From: Blastococcus sp. TF02-09
Lineage (GTDB): Bacteria > Actinomycetota > Actinomycetes > Mycobacteriales > Geodermatophilaceae
DNA: 64,000 nt
Direction: 5' to 3'
NCBI RefSeq assembly: GCF_003319105.1
Contig: NZ_QOHH01000006.1
Coordinates: forward strand, 186,001 to 250,000
Shown: positions 34,846 through 43,325 of the stretch, one piece after another
Position numbering within the stretch: the stretch's first letter is position 1
Layout of the letters: each line of letters opens with the position of its first letter
Made by a program: the position numbers and the translations under genes
The notes under the pieces: generated by a model
The model's input: only the letters and a program-made list of their open reading frames with translations
The model's database searches: none
Told to the model about the DNA's origin: nothing

Positions 34846-35607
34846 GTGGCCGTGGACCTGCCGCTGCTGGAGTTCGACGGGGACTCGCCCGCGCTCATCG
34901 ATCCCGAGCCGGTCCCCTCCCGCGGCGAGGTGCCCGAGCGCGCGGTGGTGTGCTTCTTCCGCGACGTGATCGACGAGGTCTGCGGGGACGGCCGGGCCGA
35001 CGTCGTGGCCGAGACCACGTGGGAGAGCGGGGTGCACCGCCTCTACCGGCTGCCCGTGGAGGGGGGCCACGTCGGGGTCTTCCACCCCGGTGTCGGCGCC
35101 CCGCTCGCCGGCGGTGTGCTCGAGGAGATGATCGCGACCGGCTGCCGCACGTTCGTGGCCTGCGGCGGCGCCGGAGCGGTGATACCGGGCCTGGCGCTGG
35201 GACACGTCGTCGTCCCGGACGCCGCGGTCCGGGACGAGGGGACCTCGTTCCACTACCTCCCGCCCGGCCGGGAGGTGGCCGCGGACCCGGCGGTGACCGC
35301 CGTCCTCTCCGCCGTCCTGACCGAGTGCGACGTGCCGCACGTCGTGGGCAAGACGTGGACGACCGACGCGCCCTACCGGGAGACGCAGGCGAGGATCGCC
35401 GCACGCCGGGCCGAGGGGTGCGTGACGGTGGAGATGGAGGCGGCGGCGTTCTTCGCGGTCGCCCGCCACCGGGCGGTGACGTTCGGCCAGTACCTGTACG
35501 CGGGCGACGACGTCGGCGGCAGCGTGTGGGACAGCCGCCGGTGGCAGACGTCGTCCGCGCGACTGGACCTGTTCTGGCTCGCCGTCGAGGCGGTCCAGCG
35601 GCTGTAG
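34846..35607 (+). CDS. nucleoside phosphorylase (uridine phosphorylase-like, PNP/UDP family)
   Basis: A 253-residue enzyme of the hexameric PNP/UDP phosphorylase family: CRTFVACGGAGAVIPGL near residue 97, LGHVVVPDAAVRDEGTSFHY, TDAPYRET, and EGCVTVEMEAAAFFAVA near 188-205, which holds the ribose-binding Met-Glu. It should cleave a nucleoside, perhaps uridine, with phosphate. GTG at 34846 follows GGGAG; GTG at 34852 is possible. It sits five bases after sepIVA, an insertion relative to the mycobacterial order sepIVA-yceD. Confidence 0.85.
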   Translation: MAVDLPLLEFDGDSPALIDPEPVPSRGEVPERAVVCFFRDVIDEVCGDGRADVVAETTWESGVHRLYRLPVEGGHVGVFHPGVGAPLAGGVLEEMIATGCRTFVACGGAGAVIPGLALGHVVVPDAAVRDEGTSFHYLPPGREVAADPAVTAVLSAVLTECDVPHVVGKTWTTDAPYRETQARIAARRAEGCVTVEMEAAAFFAVARHRAVTFGQYLYAGDDVGGSVWDSRRWQTSSARLDLFWLAVEAVQRL

Positions 35608-35630
35608 TCCGCCGGCCGGCGCCGGTCGGG

Positions 35631-35636
35631 TAGTCT
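35631..35636 (+). promoter_or_regulatory. -10 candidate for yceD-rpmF-rnc
   Basis: TAGTCT lies 74 bases before the yceD start in the 102-base gap after the phosphorylase gene, which also holds a GCCGGCCGGC palindrome (35611-35620) that could terminate the upstream transcript. Confidence 0.35.
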
Positions 35637-35709
35637 GGTCCACTGGTTCGATCGCCGGCGGCTCCGCCCCGGGTCGGGCCGCCCCCCGCTGCCTACCGCG
35701 AGTACCGAC

Positions 35710-36333
35710 ATGCCTTCCGCTCCTGCGCCCCGCCGCGACGCCACGCCCTCTCCGGGCCGGCGTCCCTCCGCCAACCCCTGGCGGATCGACCTGCGCGAGC
35801 TCGGGCGCCGGGCGGGCTCCATGCAGGAGCTCGAGCGCACGATCCCCGCGCCCGAGGAGTGGAAGGTCGAGCTCATCGGCGTTCCCGCCGGCGCCGACGT
35901 GCAGCTGCGGCTGCGCCTGGAGTCGGTGATGGAGGGCGTGCTCGTCTCCGGGGAGATCCAGGTGCCGCTGGTCGGTTCCTGCGCCCGCTGCCTCGAGCCG
36001 ATCGAGGACACCCTGACCCTCGACGTGCAGGAGCTCTACGCCTACGAGGGCAGCACCACCGAGGCCACCAGCGAGGAGGACGAGGTCCGGCTGGTCGACG
36101 GCGACTTCCTCGACCTCGAGCCCATGGTCCGCGACACCGTCGTCCTCAGCCTGCCGCTGTCGCCGGTCTGCGACGAGGACTGCTCGGGCCTGTGCGTCGA
36201 CTGCGGCCAGCGCCTCGACGACCTGCCCGCCGACCACGCCCACGAGATCACCGACCCCCGCTGGGCCGGCCTCGCAGAACGTTTCGCCTCCTCATCGGGC
36301 ACCCCCGGTGACGACACCACCAAGGAGAACTGA
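35710..36333 (+). CDS. yceD: YceD/DUF177 23S rRNA accumulation protein
   Basis: A 207-residue DUF177 protein: [41 protein letters not shown] and the C-terminal cluster [16 protein letters not shown], where the cysteines probably bind a metal. In E. coli and plants YceD is linked to 23S rRNA accumulation, and its gene is nearly always before rpmF, as here (2 bases apart). Alternative starts downstream exist; ATG at 35710 gives a Pro/Arg-rich tail before the domain. Confidence 0.9.
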   Translation: MPSAPAPRRDATPSPGRRPSANPWRIDLRELGRRAGSMQELERTIPAPEEWKVELIGVPAGADVQLRLRLESVMEGVLVSGEIQVPLVGSCARCLEPIEDTLTLDVQELYAYEGSTTEATSEEDEVRLVDGDFLDLEPMVRDTVVLSLPLSPVCDEDCSGLCVDCGQRLDDLPADHAHEITDPRWAGLAERFASSSGTPGDDTTKEN

Positions 36334-36335
36334 TC

Positions 36336-36515
36336 GTGGCCGTTCCGAAGCGGAAGATGTCCCGCGCCAACACCCGCATGCGCCGCTCGCAGTGGAAGAC
36401 CACCGCCACGCAGCTCGCACCGTGCCCCAACCGCGCGTGCGGTGAGCTCAAGCCGCCGCACATCGCGTGCCCGAACTGCGGTCAGCACGCCGGCCGCCAG
36501 GTCCTGTCGGTCTGA
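36336..36515 (+). CDS. rpmF: 50S ribosomal protein L32
   Basis: A 59-residue protein, GTG GCC GTT CCG at 36336 to TGA at 36513. It reads [20 protein letters not shown] at the N-terminus, then [10 protein letters not shown] and [13 protein letters not shown], giving the four zinc-ribbon cysteines of the C+ form. AAGGAG lies nine bases before the start. It is downstream of yceD and upstream of rnc, the standard order. Confidence 0.95.
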   Translation: MAVPKRKMSRANTRMRRSQWKTTATQLAPCPNRACGELKPPHIACPNCGQHAGRQVLSV

Positions 36516-36550
36516 TCGACCACCGCACCGCCGGAGGGAGGACGGCCGCA

Positions 36551-37303
36551 GTGACGCACCCCGACGAGGGGAGCACCGCCGGCCGTCCCCCCGGCGGTCC
36601 GGAGCACGCCGCACGCGCCGCCGCCTGGGCGCGCGCCGCCCTCGAGGTCGAGGTGCCCGGCGATCTGCTCACCCTGGCGCTGACGCACCGGTCGTTCGCG
36701 TACGAGAACGGCGGCCTGCCGACCAACGAACGCCTGGAGTTCCTCGGCGACTCGGTGCTCGGCCTGGTCGTCACCGACGAGCTCTACCGCAGCCAGCCGG
36801 ACCTCCCCGAGGGCCAGCTGGCCAAGCTGCGTGCCTCGGTCGTGAACATGACCTCGCTGGCCCGGGTCGCCCGGCGGCTGGGCGACGGCGGCGTCGGCCC
36901 GCACCTGCTGCTCGGCCGGGGCGAGGAGACCACGGGCGGCCGCGAGAAGGACTCGATCCTGGCCGACGTCGTCGAGGCGCTGATCGGCGCGGTGCACCTG
37001 GGCCGCGGCCTGGACGCCGCGTCGGCCCTGGTGCACCGGCTCTTCGACCCGTTGCTGGCCGAGTCCGCCACCCGCGGCGCCGGCCTGGACTGGAAGACCA
37101 GCCTGCAGGAGCTCGGCGCCGCGCTGGGGCTGGGCGCCCCGGGCTACGAGACGCAGGACGAGGGCCCCGACCACGCCAAGACCTTCACGGCCAGCGTCGT
37201 CCTGGCCGGGACGGTGCACGGCCGCGGCCGGGGCCGCACCAAGAAGGCGGCCGAGCAGGAGGCCGCCGAGGCCGCCTGGCGCGCGCTGTCCGCCGAGGCC
37301 TGA
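36551..37303 (+). CDS. rnc: ribonuclease III
   Basis: Cleaves double-stranded RNA in rRNA processing. The 250-residue protein has the catalytic signature [21 protein letters not shown] near residues 59-79, [21 protein letters not shown] with the second acidic pair, and a C-terminal dsRNA-binding domain ([16 protein letters not shown] ... [20 protein letters not shown]). GTG at 36551 follows GGAGGGAGG. mutM starts five bases after its stop. Confidence 0.94.
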   Translation: MTHPDEGSTAGRPPGGPEHAARAAAWARAALEVEVPGDLLTLALTHRSFAYENGGLPTNERLEFLGDSVLGLVVTDELYRSQPDLPEGQLAKLRASVVNMTSLARVARRLGDGGVGPHLLLGRGEETTGGREKDSILADVVEALIGAVHLGRGLDAASALVHRLFDPLLAESATRGAGLDWKTSLQELGAALGLGAPGYETQDEGPDHAKTFTASVVLAGTVHGRGRGRTKKAAEQEAAEAAWRALSAEA

Positions 37304-37307
37304 CGCC

Positions 37308-38201
37308 GTGCCCGAGCTCCCCGAGGTCGAGGTGGTGCGCCGCGGTCTGGATCAGTGGGTCACCGGCCGGACGATCGCCGCGGTCGAGGTGCACCACCCC
37401 CGCGCGATCCGCCGCCACCTCGAGGGCACCGAGTCCTTCGTGCAGGCGCTGACCGGCCGGACCCTGGTCGCCGCCCACCGGCGCGGCAAGTACCTGTGGC
37501 TGCCCGTGGCCGAGCCCGACGGCACGTCCACCGGCCGGGCGCTCGTCGCGCACCTCGGCATGAGCGGGCAGCTGCTCGTGGAGAAGCCGTCGGCCCCGGA
37601 CGAGACCCACCTGCGGGCCCGGGTCACCTTCACCGACCGCGGCCGCGAGCTGCGCTTCGTCGACCAGCGCACGTTCGGCGGCCTGGCGGTCGAGGACCTC
37701 GGCCCCGACGACTCGGTGCCGCCGCGGCTGGCGCACATCGCCATCGACCCGCTCGACGACGCCTTCGACGTCGACGCCTTCTCCGCCGCGCTCCGGCGGC
37801 GGCGCACCGAGGTGAAGCGGGCGCTGCTGGACCAGACGCTCATCGGCGGCGTCGGCAACATCTACGCCGACGAATCGCTGTGGCGGGCCCGGCTGCACGG
37901 GGCCCGGCCCACCGACAAGCTCACCCGCGCGCAGGTCGCCGACCTCCTCGAAGGGGTCCGCGACGTGCTGGGGGAGGCGCTGGCCCAGGGCGGCACGTCG
38001 TTCGACTCGCTGTACGTCGACGTCAACGGGCAGAGCGGCTACTTCTCCCGGTTCCTCGCCGTCTACGGGCAGCAGGACCGGCCCTGCCCCCGGTGCGGGA
38101 CGCCGATCCGCCGGGAGTCGTTCATGAACCGGTCCAGCTACAGCTGCCCGGTCTGCCAGCCCCGGCCACGCGCGACGGCGGCCCGCCCGCGCCGGTCATG
38201 A
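37308..38201 (+). CDS. mutM: formamidopyrimidine-DNA glycosylase
   Basis: Removes 8-oxoguanine and Fapy lesions and nicks the abasic site. The 297-residue protein begins with the invariant [13 protein letters not shown] (catalytic Pro2, Glu3), has [33 protein letters not shown] and the C-terminal zinc finger CPRCGTP and CPVCQ. The start must be GTG at 37308 to expose Pro2. It overlaps acyP. Confidence 0.95.
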   Translation: MPELPEVEVVRRGLDQWVTGRTIAAVEVHHPRAIRRHLEGTESFVQALTGRTLVAAHRRGKYLWLPVAEPDGTSTGRALVAHLGMSGQLLVEKPSAPDETHLRARVTFTDRGRELRFVDQRTFGGLAVEDLGPDDSVPPRLAHIAIDPLDDAFDVDAFSAALRRRRTEVKRALLDQTLIGGVGNIYADESLWRARLHGARPTDKLTRAQVADLLEGVRDVLGEALAQGGTSFDSLYVDVNGQSGYFSRFLAVYGQQDRPCPRCGTPIRRESFMNRSSYSCPVCQPRPRATAARPRRS

Positions 38202-38467
38202 CCCGGCGCGCCGTCGCCGTCGTCTCGGGCCACGTGCAGGGCGTCGGGTACCGCTGGTTCGTGCGCGGGCTGGCCGCGGACGCCGGGCTGTCCGGCTCGG
38301 CGACCAACCTCCCCGACGGACGGGTCGAGGTCGTGGTGGAGGGGGCCGACGAGGCCGTGACCGCCCTGCTGGCCGCACTCGACGGGCCGGGGGCGCCCGG
38401 CAGCGTCCGGCGGGTCGTCGTCCACGACGAGCCGGAACGCGGGGTGCACGGGTTCACCACGGCGTGA
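38198..38467 (+). CDS. acyP: acylphosphatase
   Basis: Hydrolyses acylphosphates. The 89-residue protein has the signature [18 protein letters not shown] with the phosphate-binding Arg near residue 19 and the catalytic Asn in [17 protein letters not shown] near residue 38. ATG start overlaps the mutM stop. The order mutM-acyP-smc is conserved in actinobacteria. Confidence 0.94.
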   Translation: MTRRAVAVVSGHVQGVGYRWFVRGLAADAGLSGSATNLPDGRVEVVVEGADEAVTALLAALDGPGAPGSVRRVVVHDEPERGVHGFTTA

Positions 38468-38509
38468 CGAACGCGACATCTCCCGGACATGGTGCGCCCG
38501 ATGGGGGCG

Positions 38510-38538
38510 TTGACCTGCGTCGGCCCGCCTGTCACGCT
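38510..38538 (+). promoter_or_regulatory. possible promoter before the small coiled-coil gene and smc
   Basis: TTGACC (38510-38515) is followed after 17 bases by CACGCT (38533-38538), a loose -10. The 147-base gap after acyP otherwise holds a GCCGGC inverted repeat and no reading frame. Confidence 0.3.
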
Positions 38539-38614
38539 TGTACCACCACAGCCGCGCCGGCCGGATACCGGGGCGCCGGCTCACGCTCCCGCTGTCTGAA
38601 AGGCCGTTCCAGCC

Positions 38615-38803
38615 ATGGCCAAGGCCCTGTTCGGTCACGTCGTCGCCCCCGCGCAGCTCCGGCTGGTAGAGGAGAACGCCGTCCTGCGCACCCGGGTGCG
38701 ACGTCTCGAGCAGGAGCTCGCGGAGCTCCGCGCCCAGCGCGACGCCGCCATTGCACACGAGCTGCTGTCGCTGACCGGCTCCGGCGAGCCCGCGCTCGCC
38801 TGA
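38615..38803 (+). CDS. conserved small coiled-coil protein upstream of smc
   Basis: A 62-residue protein, MAKALFGHVVAPAQLRLVEE, followed by a short leucine-heptad coiled coil (LRTRVRRLEQELAELRAQRDAA) and LLSLTGSGEPALA. From memory, similar MAKALLG-type small proteins occur in other actinobacteria, but none has a known function to my knowledge. GAAAGG lies about 12 bases before the ATG. Being next to smc, it could be a partner or a general septum protein; that is speculation. Confidence 0.75.
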   Translation: MAKALFGHVVAPAQLRLVEENAVLRTRVRRLEQELAELRAQRDAAIAHELLSLTGSGEPALA

Positions 38804-38873
38804 TCGCCCCACCCGCACCACCGGCCCCGATGGGCCCCTGCCGGGCGGATCGCGGCACTACGCTCCGGTATTC

Positions 38874-41800
38874 GTGCACCTCTCCAGCCTGACGCTCAAG
38901 GGCTTCAAGTCCTTCGCGTCCGCGACGACGCTCCGGCTGGAGCCCGGGATCACCGCCGTCGTCGGCCCCAACGGGTCGGGCAAGTCCAACGTCGTCGACG
39001 CCATCGCCTGGGTGCTCGGCGAGCAGGGCGCCAAGAGCCTGCGCGGCGGCAAGATGGAGGACGTCATCTTCGCCGGCACCGCCGGCCGGCCCGCGCTGGG
39101 CCGGGCCGAGGTGACGCTGACCATCGACAACACCGACGGTGCGCTGCCCATCGCGTACACCGAGGTGTCGATCACCCGACGCATGTACCGCTCCGGTGAG
39201 AGCGAGTACGAGATCAACGGCGACAAGGTGCGCCTGCTCGACGTGCAGGAGCTGCTCAGCGACTCCGGCATCGGCCGGGAGATGCACGTCATCGTCGGCC
39301 AGGGTCAGCTCGACGCCGTCCTGTCCGGCCGCTCGGAGGACCGTCGCGCCTTCATCGAGGAGGCCGCCGGCGTCCTCAAGCACCGCAAGCGCAAGGAGAA
39401 GGCGCTCCGCAAGCTCGACGGCATGCAGGCCAACCTCGACCGGCTGGCCGACCTCACCGCCGAGCTGCGGCGCCAGCTCAAGCCGCTGGGCCGTCAGGCC
39501 GAGGTCGCCCGTCGCGCCGCCGGCGTCCAGGCCGATCTGCGCGACGCCCGGCTCCGGCTGCTCGCCGACGACCTGGTGCAGCTGCGCGACGCCCTCGACA
39601 AGGACGTCGCCGACGAGACCGCCGCCCGCGAGCGCCGCACCGTGGTCGAGCAGACCCTCGCCGTCGTCTCGCGGCGCGAGGCGGAGCTGGAGTCCGGGCT
39701 GGCCGAGAGCGCCCCGCGACTCGCCGCCGCCTCGGACACCTGGTACCGCCTGTCGGCCCTGACCGAGCGGTTCCGCGGCGTGGCGTCGCTGGCCGCGGAG
39801 CGCTCCCGGCACCTGTCCGCCGCCGCCCCCGCCGCGGCTGCCGGCCGCGATCCCGACCAGCTCGAGGCCGAGGCCGACCGGGTCGAGGCGAACGAGACCG
39901 AGCTCGCGGCCGGGCTCGAGGCCGAACGCACGAGGCTGGCCGGCGTCGTCGCCGAGCGGGGCCGGCTGGAGGCCGCGCTCACCGAGGCCGAGCGCGCGTG
40001 GGTCGCCGCCGCCCGGGCCCTGGCCGACCGCCGCGAGGGGCTCGCCCGGCTCTCCGGCGAGGTCGCGGCCGCGCGCTCGCGGGTCACCGCGGGTCAGGCC
40101 GAGATCGAGCGGCTGGCCCTCGCCGCGGCCGAGGCCGCCGAGCGCGCCGAGCAGGCCGCGGACCGGTTGGCCGAGCGCCGCTCGTCGGTGGCCGAGCAGG
40201 AGGACTCCGACGTCGTCCTAGTCACCGCGCACCAGGACGCCGTCGCCGCGCACGCCGCCGCCGCGAAGGCCGTCACCGAGCTGACCGCCGCCGAGCGGGC
40301 CGCCGAGCGGGACCGCGCCTCGTGGCAGGCCCGCCGCGACGCGCTGGCTCTCGGGCTGGCTCCCGTCGACGGCGCCGCCGCCGTCCTCGGCGCCGGGCTG
40401 CCCGGGGTCGTGGGCCCGGTCGCCGAGCGGCTGACGGTGCACCCGGGCGACGAGGTGGCACTGGCCGCGGCCCTGGGCGGGATGGCCGAGGCCGTGGTGG
40501 TCGCGGGCGTCGCCGACGCGGCCACCGCGCTGGAGCGGCTGCGGGCCACCGACGGCGGCCGCGCGGGGCTGCTCGTCACCGGCGGGCTGCCTCCGGTACC
40601 CCGGGACGGGTGGCCCGAGCTGCCCGCCGGCGCGCGCTGGGCGCTGGACGGGGTCACTGCGCCCGAGGAGCTGCGGCCCGCCCTGGCCCGCGCCCTGGAG
40701 CGGGTCGCCCTGGTGCCCGACCTGGCCGCGGCGGTCGGGCTGGTGGGCACCCACCCGCGGGTCCGCGCCGTCACCGCCGACGGCGACCTCCTCGGCGCCG
40801 ACTGGGCGCTCGGCGGGCAGCGGGACGCCCCGTCGAACCTCGAGGTGCGCGCCCGCGTCGACGAGGCCGAGCGCGAGCTGGAGGCGGCGGTCACCCGCGC
40901 CGCGTCGCTCGCCGACGAGCTGGCGGCCGCCCGGGACACCGCGCGAGCACGGTCCGCCGACGTCGACGAGGCGCAGGCCGCGCGTCAGGCCGCTGACCGC
41001 GGCCGCTCGAAGGTGGCGGCCGAGCTGGCCGAGCTGGGCGCCGCCGCCCGGTCGGCGGCCGCGGAGGCGGAGCGGCACGAGGGCGCCCGCGTGCGCGCGG
41101 AAGGCTCGCTGGAGGCCGCGCAGCTCGCCCTCGCGGGCCTGGAGACCCGGCTCGCCGAGGCCGAGGCGGCCCCCGTGGAGGAGGAGCCGCCCACCGAGGA
41201 GCGGGATCGGTTGCGGGCCGAGGTGGCGACCGCGCGGCAGGGTGAGACCGAGGCGCGGCTCGCCGTCCGCACCGCGGAGGAGCGGGCCCGGGCGCTGCAG
41301 GGGCGCGCCGACTCGCTGCGACGGCAGGCCCGGCAGGAGCGGGCCGCCCGCGAGCGCGCGGCGCAGGCACGGGCCGCCCGTCAGCGCGGGGCGGCCGTTG
41401 CCGAGCGGGTCCGGGCCGACGCCGAACGAGCGCTGACCGCCCTCGGCACGTCCTTGGCGCGCGCGGCGGCCGAGCGGGACGCACTGGCCACGCAGCGGGC
41501 GGCCGCCGAGGCCGAGCTGCTGGAGGTCCGCGGCCGGGTGCGGGCGGCGACGGCCGAGCTGGACCGGCTCACCGACGAGGTGCACCGCGACGAGGTGGCC
41601 CGCGCCGAGCAGCGGCTGCGGATCGAGGCGCTGGAGGGGCGCGCGGCCGAGGAGTACGGCGTCGACCTGCCGACCCTGGTCGGCGAGTACGGGCCGGCCT
41701 CGCCCGTGCCGCCGTCCCCGGCGGAGGTGGCCGCCGCGGAGTCGGCTGGCACCGAGCCGCCGGCACCCACCGCCTACGACCGCTCCGTGCAGGAGCGGCG

Positions 41801-42440
41801 GGCCGCCCGCGCGGAGCGCGACCTGGCCACCCTCGGCAAGGTCAACCCGCTGGCGCTGGAGGAGTTCGCGGCCCTGGAGGAGCGGCACACGTTCCTCGCG
41901 ACCCAGCTCGAGGACCTCAAGAGCACCCGCCGCGACCTGCTCACCGTGGTCCGCGAGGTCGACGACCGCATCCACGACGTCTTCGCCGCCGCGTACGCCG
42001 ACGTCGCCCGGGAATTCGAGGCCGTCTTCGCCACGCTGTTCCCCGGTGGGCAGGGCCGGCTGGTGCTCACCGAGCCCGACAGCATGCTCACCACGGGCAT
42101 CGAGGTCGAGGCGCGGCCGCCGGGCAAGAAGGTCAAGCGGCTCTCGCTGCTCTCCGGTGGCGAGCGCTCCCTGACCGCCGTCGCCCTGCTGGTCGCGATC
42201 TTCCGCGCCCGGCCCTCGCCCTTCTACGTGCTCGACGAGGTCGAGGCGGCGCTGGACGACGTCAACCTGGGCCGGCTGCTCACGCTGGTGGAGCAGCTGC
42301 GGTCGACGTCCCAGCTGATCATCATCACGCACCAGAAGCGGACGATGGAGATCGCCGACGCGCTCTACGGCGTGAGCATGCGGGGCGACGGCATCACCGG
42401 CGTGATCAGCCAGCGGCTCCGCGAGCTCCCCGCCGCTTAG
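38874..42440 (+). CDS. smc: chromosome segregation ATPase SMC
   Basis: Dimeric ATPase that organises and segregates the chromosome with ScpAB. The 1188-residue protein has Walker A GPNGSGKS at residues 31-38, QGQLDAVLSGRSEDRRAFIEEAAG, a long coiled coil, a hinge around 490-640, a second coil, then the signature LSGGERSLTAVALLVAIF and Walker B FYVLDEVEAALDD near the C-terminus. GTG at 38874 begins directly with HLSSLTLKGFKSF, as family members do. TACGCT nine bases upstream may be its -10. Confidence 0.95.
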   Translation: MHLSSLTLKGFKSFASATTLRLEPGITAVVGPNGSGKSNVVDAIAWVLGEQGAKSLRGGKMEDVIFAGTAGRPALGRAEVTLTIDNTDGALPIAYTEVSITRRMYRSGESEYEINGDKVRLLDVQELLSDSGIGREMHVIVGQGQLDAVLSGRSEDRRAFIEEAAGVLKHRKRKEKALRKLDGMQANLDRLADLTAELRRQLKPLGRQAEVARRAAGVQADLRDARLRLLADDLVQLRDALDKDVADETAARERRTVVEQTLAVVSRREAELESGLAESAPRLAAASDTWYRLSALTERFRGVASLAAERSRHLSAAAPAAAAGRDPDQLEAEADRVEANETELAAGLEAERTRLAGVVAERGRLEAALTEAERAWVAAARALADRREGLARLSGEVAAARSRVTAGQAEIERLALAAAEAAERAEQAADRLAERRSSVAEQEDSDVVLVTAHQDAVAAHAAAAKAVTELTAAERAAERDRASWQARRDALALGLAPVDGAAAVLGAGLPGVVGPVAERLTVHPGDEVALAAALGGMAEAVVVAGVADAATALERLRATDGGRAGLLVTGGLPPVPRDGWPELPAGARWALDGVTAPEELRPALARALERVALVPDLAAAVGLVGTHPRVRAVTADGDLLGADWALGGQRDAPSNLEVRARVDEAERELEAAVTRAASLADELAAARDTARARSADVDEAQAARQAADRGRSKVAAELAELGAAARSAAAEAERHEGARVRAEGSLEAAQLALAGLETRLAEAEAAPVEEEPPTEERDRLRAEVATARQGETEARLAVRTAEERARALQGRADSLRRQARQERAARERAAQARAARQRGAAVAERVRADAERALTALGTSLARAAAERDALATQRAAAEAELLEVRGRVRAATAELDRLTDEVHRDEVARAEQRLRIEALEGRAAEEYGVDLPTLVGEYGPASPVPPSPAEVAAAESAGTEPPAPTAYDRSVQERRAARAERDLATLGKVNPLALEEFAALEERHTFLATQLEDLKSTRRDLLTVVREVDDRIHDVFAAAYADVAREFEAVFATLFPGGQGRLVLTEPDSMLTTGIEVEARPPGKKVKRLSLLSGGERSLTAVALLVAIFRARPSPFYVLDEVEAALDDVNLGRLLTLVEQLRSTSQLIIITHQKRTMEIADALYGVSMRGDGITGVISQRLRELPAA

Positions 42441-42441
42441 G

Positions 42442-42497
42442 CCCCGTCCGGAGGCTCGCCGCGAGCTTGCGAGTGGCGAGAGGGACGGGGTCCTTCT
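42442..42497. repeat. 3'-end hairpin repeat between smc and the endonuclease-like gene
   Basis: Outer arms CCCCGTCC (42442-42449) and GGACGGGG (42483-42490) pair perfectly over 8 bp. An inner CTCGCC/GGCGAG stem surrounds GCGAGCTTGCGAGT. The tail TCCTTCT runs up to the stop codon of the minus-strand gene. It resembles the element at 28891-28948 in core and tail, and probably terminates one or both convergent transcripts. Confidence 0.6.
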
Positions 42498-43313
42498 TCA
42501 GACGCCGGAGGGGATGCGCAGGTCCACCAGGAACGGCAGGTGGTCCGAGGCGCCCTCGGCGTCCAGCACCCGCGCCTCGGCGACGGTGACCCCGCCGGAG
42601 ACCCACGCCTGGTCGATCCGGCGGTGCGGGGAGTGCGCCGGGTGGGTGTGCCCCTCGTCGCGCTGCCAGAAGCGCCAGCCGGCCTGGTCGCCGCGGTCCT
42701 CGGCGAGCTCCCAGGCGTCGGTGAACCGCTCGCGCAGGGGGTGCAGCTCCGGGGCGTCGGGCCGCGCGTTGAAGTCGCCCACGAGGACGCCCGACGCCAT
42801 CTCCTCGGTGTGCAGCGCGGCCAGGGCGGCGACCTGCTCCCCCCGCTCGGCGGCCGACCGCGTGGTGAGGTGCGTGGCGGTGACCCACAGGGTGCCGCCG
42901 TCGAGCTCCAGCATGGTGCGCAGGGCGCTGCGGGGCTCACCGGTACCGGGCAGCCGGTGGACGTCGCTGATCAGGATCGGCAGCCGCGAGAGCAGCGCGT
43001 TGCCGTACTGCCGGCGGGGGCGGTCGCCGGGGTGCGGCTCGTCGATGGCCGGCCCCCACGCCAGCTGCATGTCCAGCGCGCGGGAGAGCAGCAGCGCCTG
43101 GTCGACGTCCTCGCTGCGCGGGCCGAACCAGCGGTCGACCTCCTGCAGGCAGATGACGTCGGCGTCGGCCGCGGCCAGCACCTTGGCCAACCGCGGCAGG
43201 TCGTGCCGGTCGTCCTCCCCGACCCCGTGGTGGGTGTTGAAGGTGACCAGCCGCACCGGGATCGGCGGCTGGTCGGGACCGGGCGCGGGGCGGATGCCGA
43301 AGGGGTCGGTCAC
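42498..43313 (-). CDS. endonuclease/exonuclease/phosphatase (EEP) family protein
   Basis: A 271-residue EEP-fold metallohydrolase: RLVTFNTHHGVGEDDRHDL, ADVICLQEVDRWF with the metal-binding Glu, NALLSRLPIL, VTATHLTTRSAAERGEQ, VLVGDFNARPDAPEL and the final SDHLPFLVDLRI with the catalytic Asp-His. It has no signal peptide. Substrates in the family range from DNA to phospholipids and inositol phosphates, so specificity is open. It lies 12 bases downstream of the PhoD-like gene on the same strand; both separate smc from ftsY, which are adjacent in M. tuberculosis. Confidence 0.85.
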   Translation of the reverse strand: MTDPFGIRPAPGPDQPPIPVRLVTFNTHHGVGEDDRHDLPRLAKVLAAADADVICLQEVDRWFGPRSEDVDQALLLSRALDMQLAWGPAIDEPHPGDRPRRQYGNALLSRLPILISDVHRLPGTGEPRSALRTMLELDGGTLWVTATHLTTRSAAERGEQVAALAALHTEEMASGVLVGDFNARPDAPELHPLRERFTDAWELAEDRGDQAGWRFWQRDEGHTHPAHSPHRRIDQAWVSGGVTVAEARVLDAEGASDHLPFLVDLRIPSGV

Positions 43314-43325
43314 CCGCCCAGCCTC

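Noticed and set aside
40218-42332. 704-residue open frame antisense to smc
   Set aside because: Reading of the coiled-coil codons in reverse; smc is intact.
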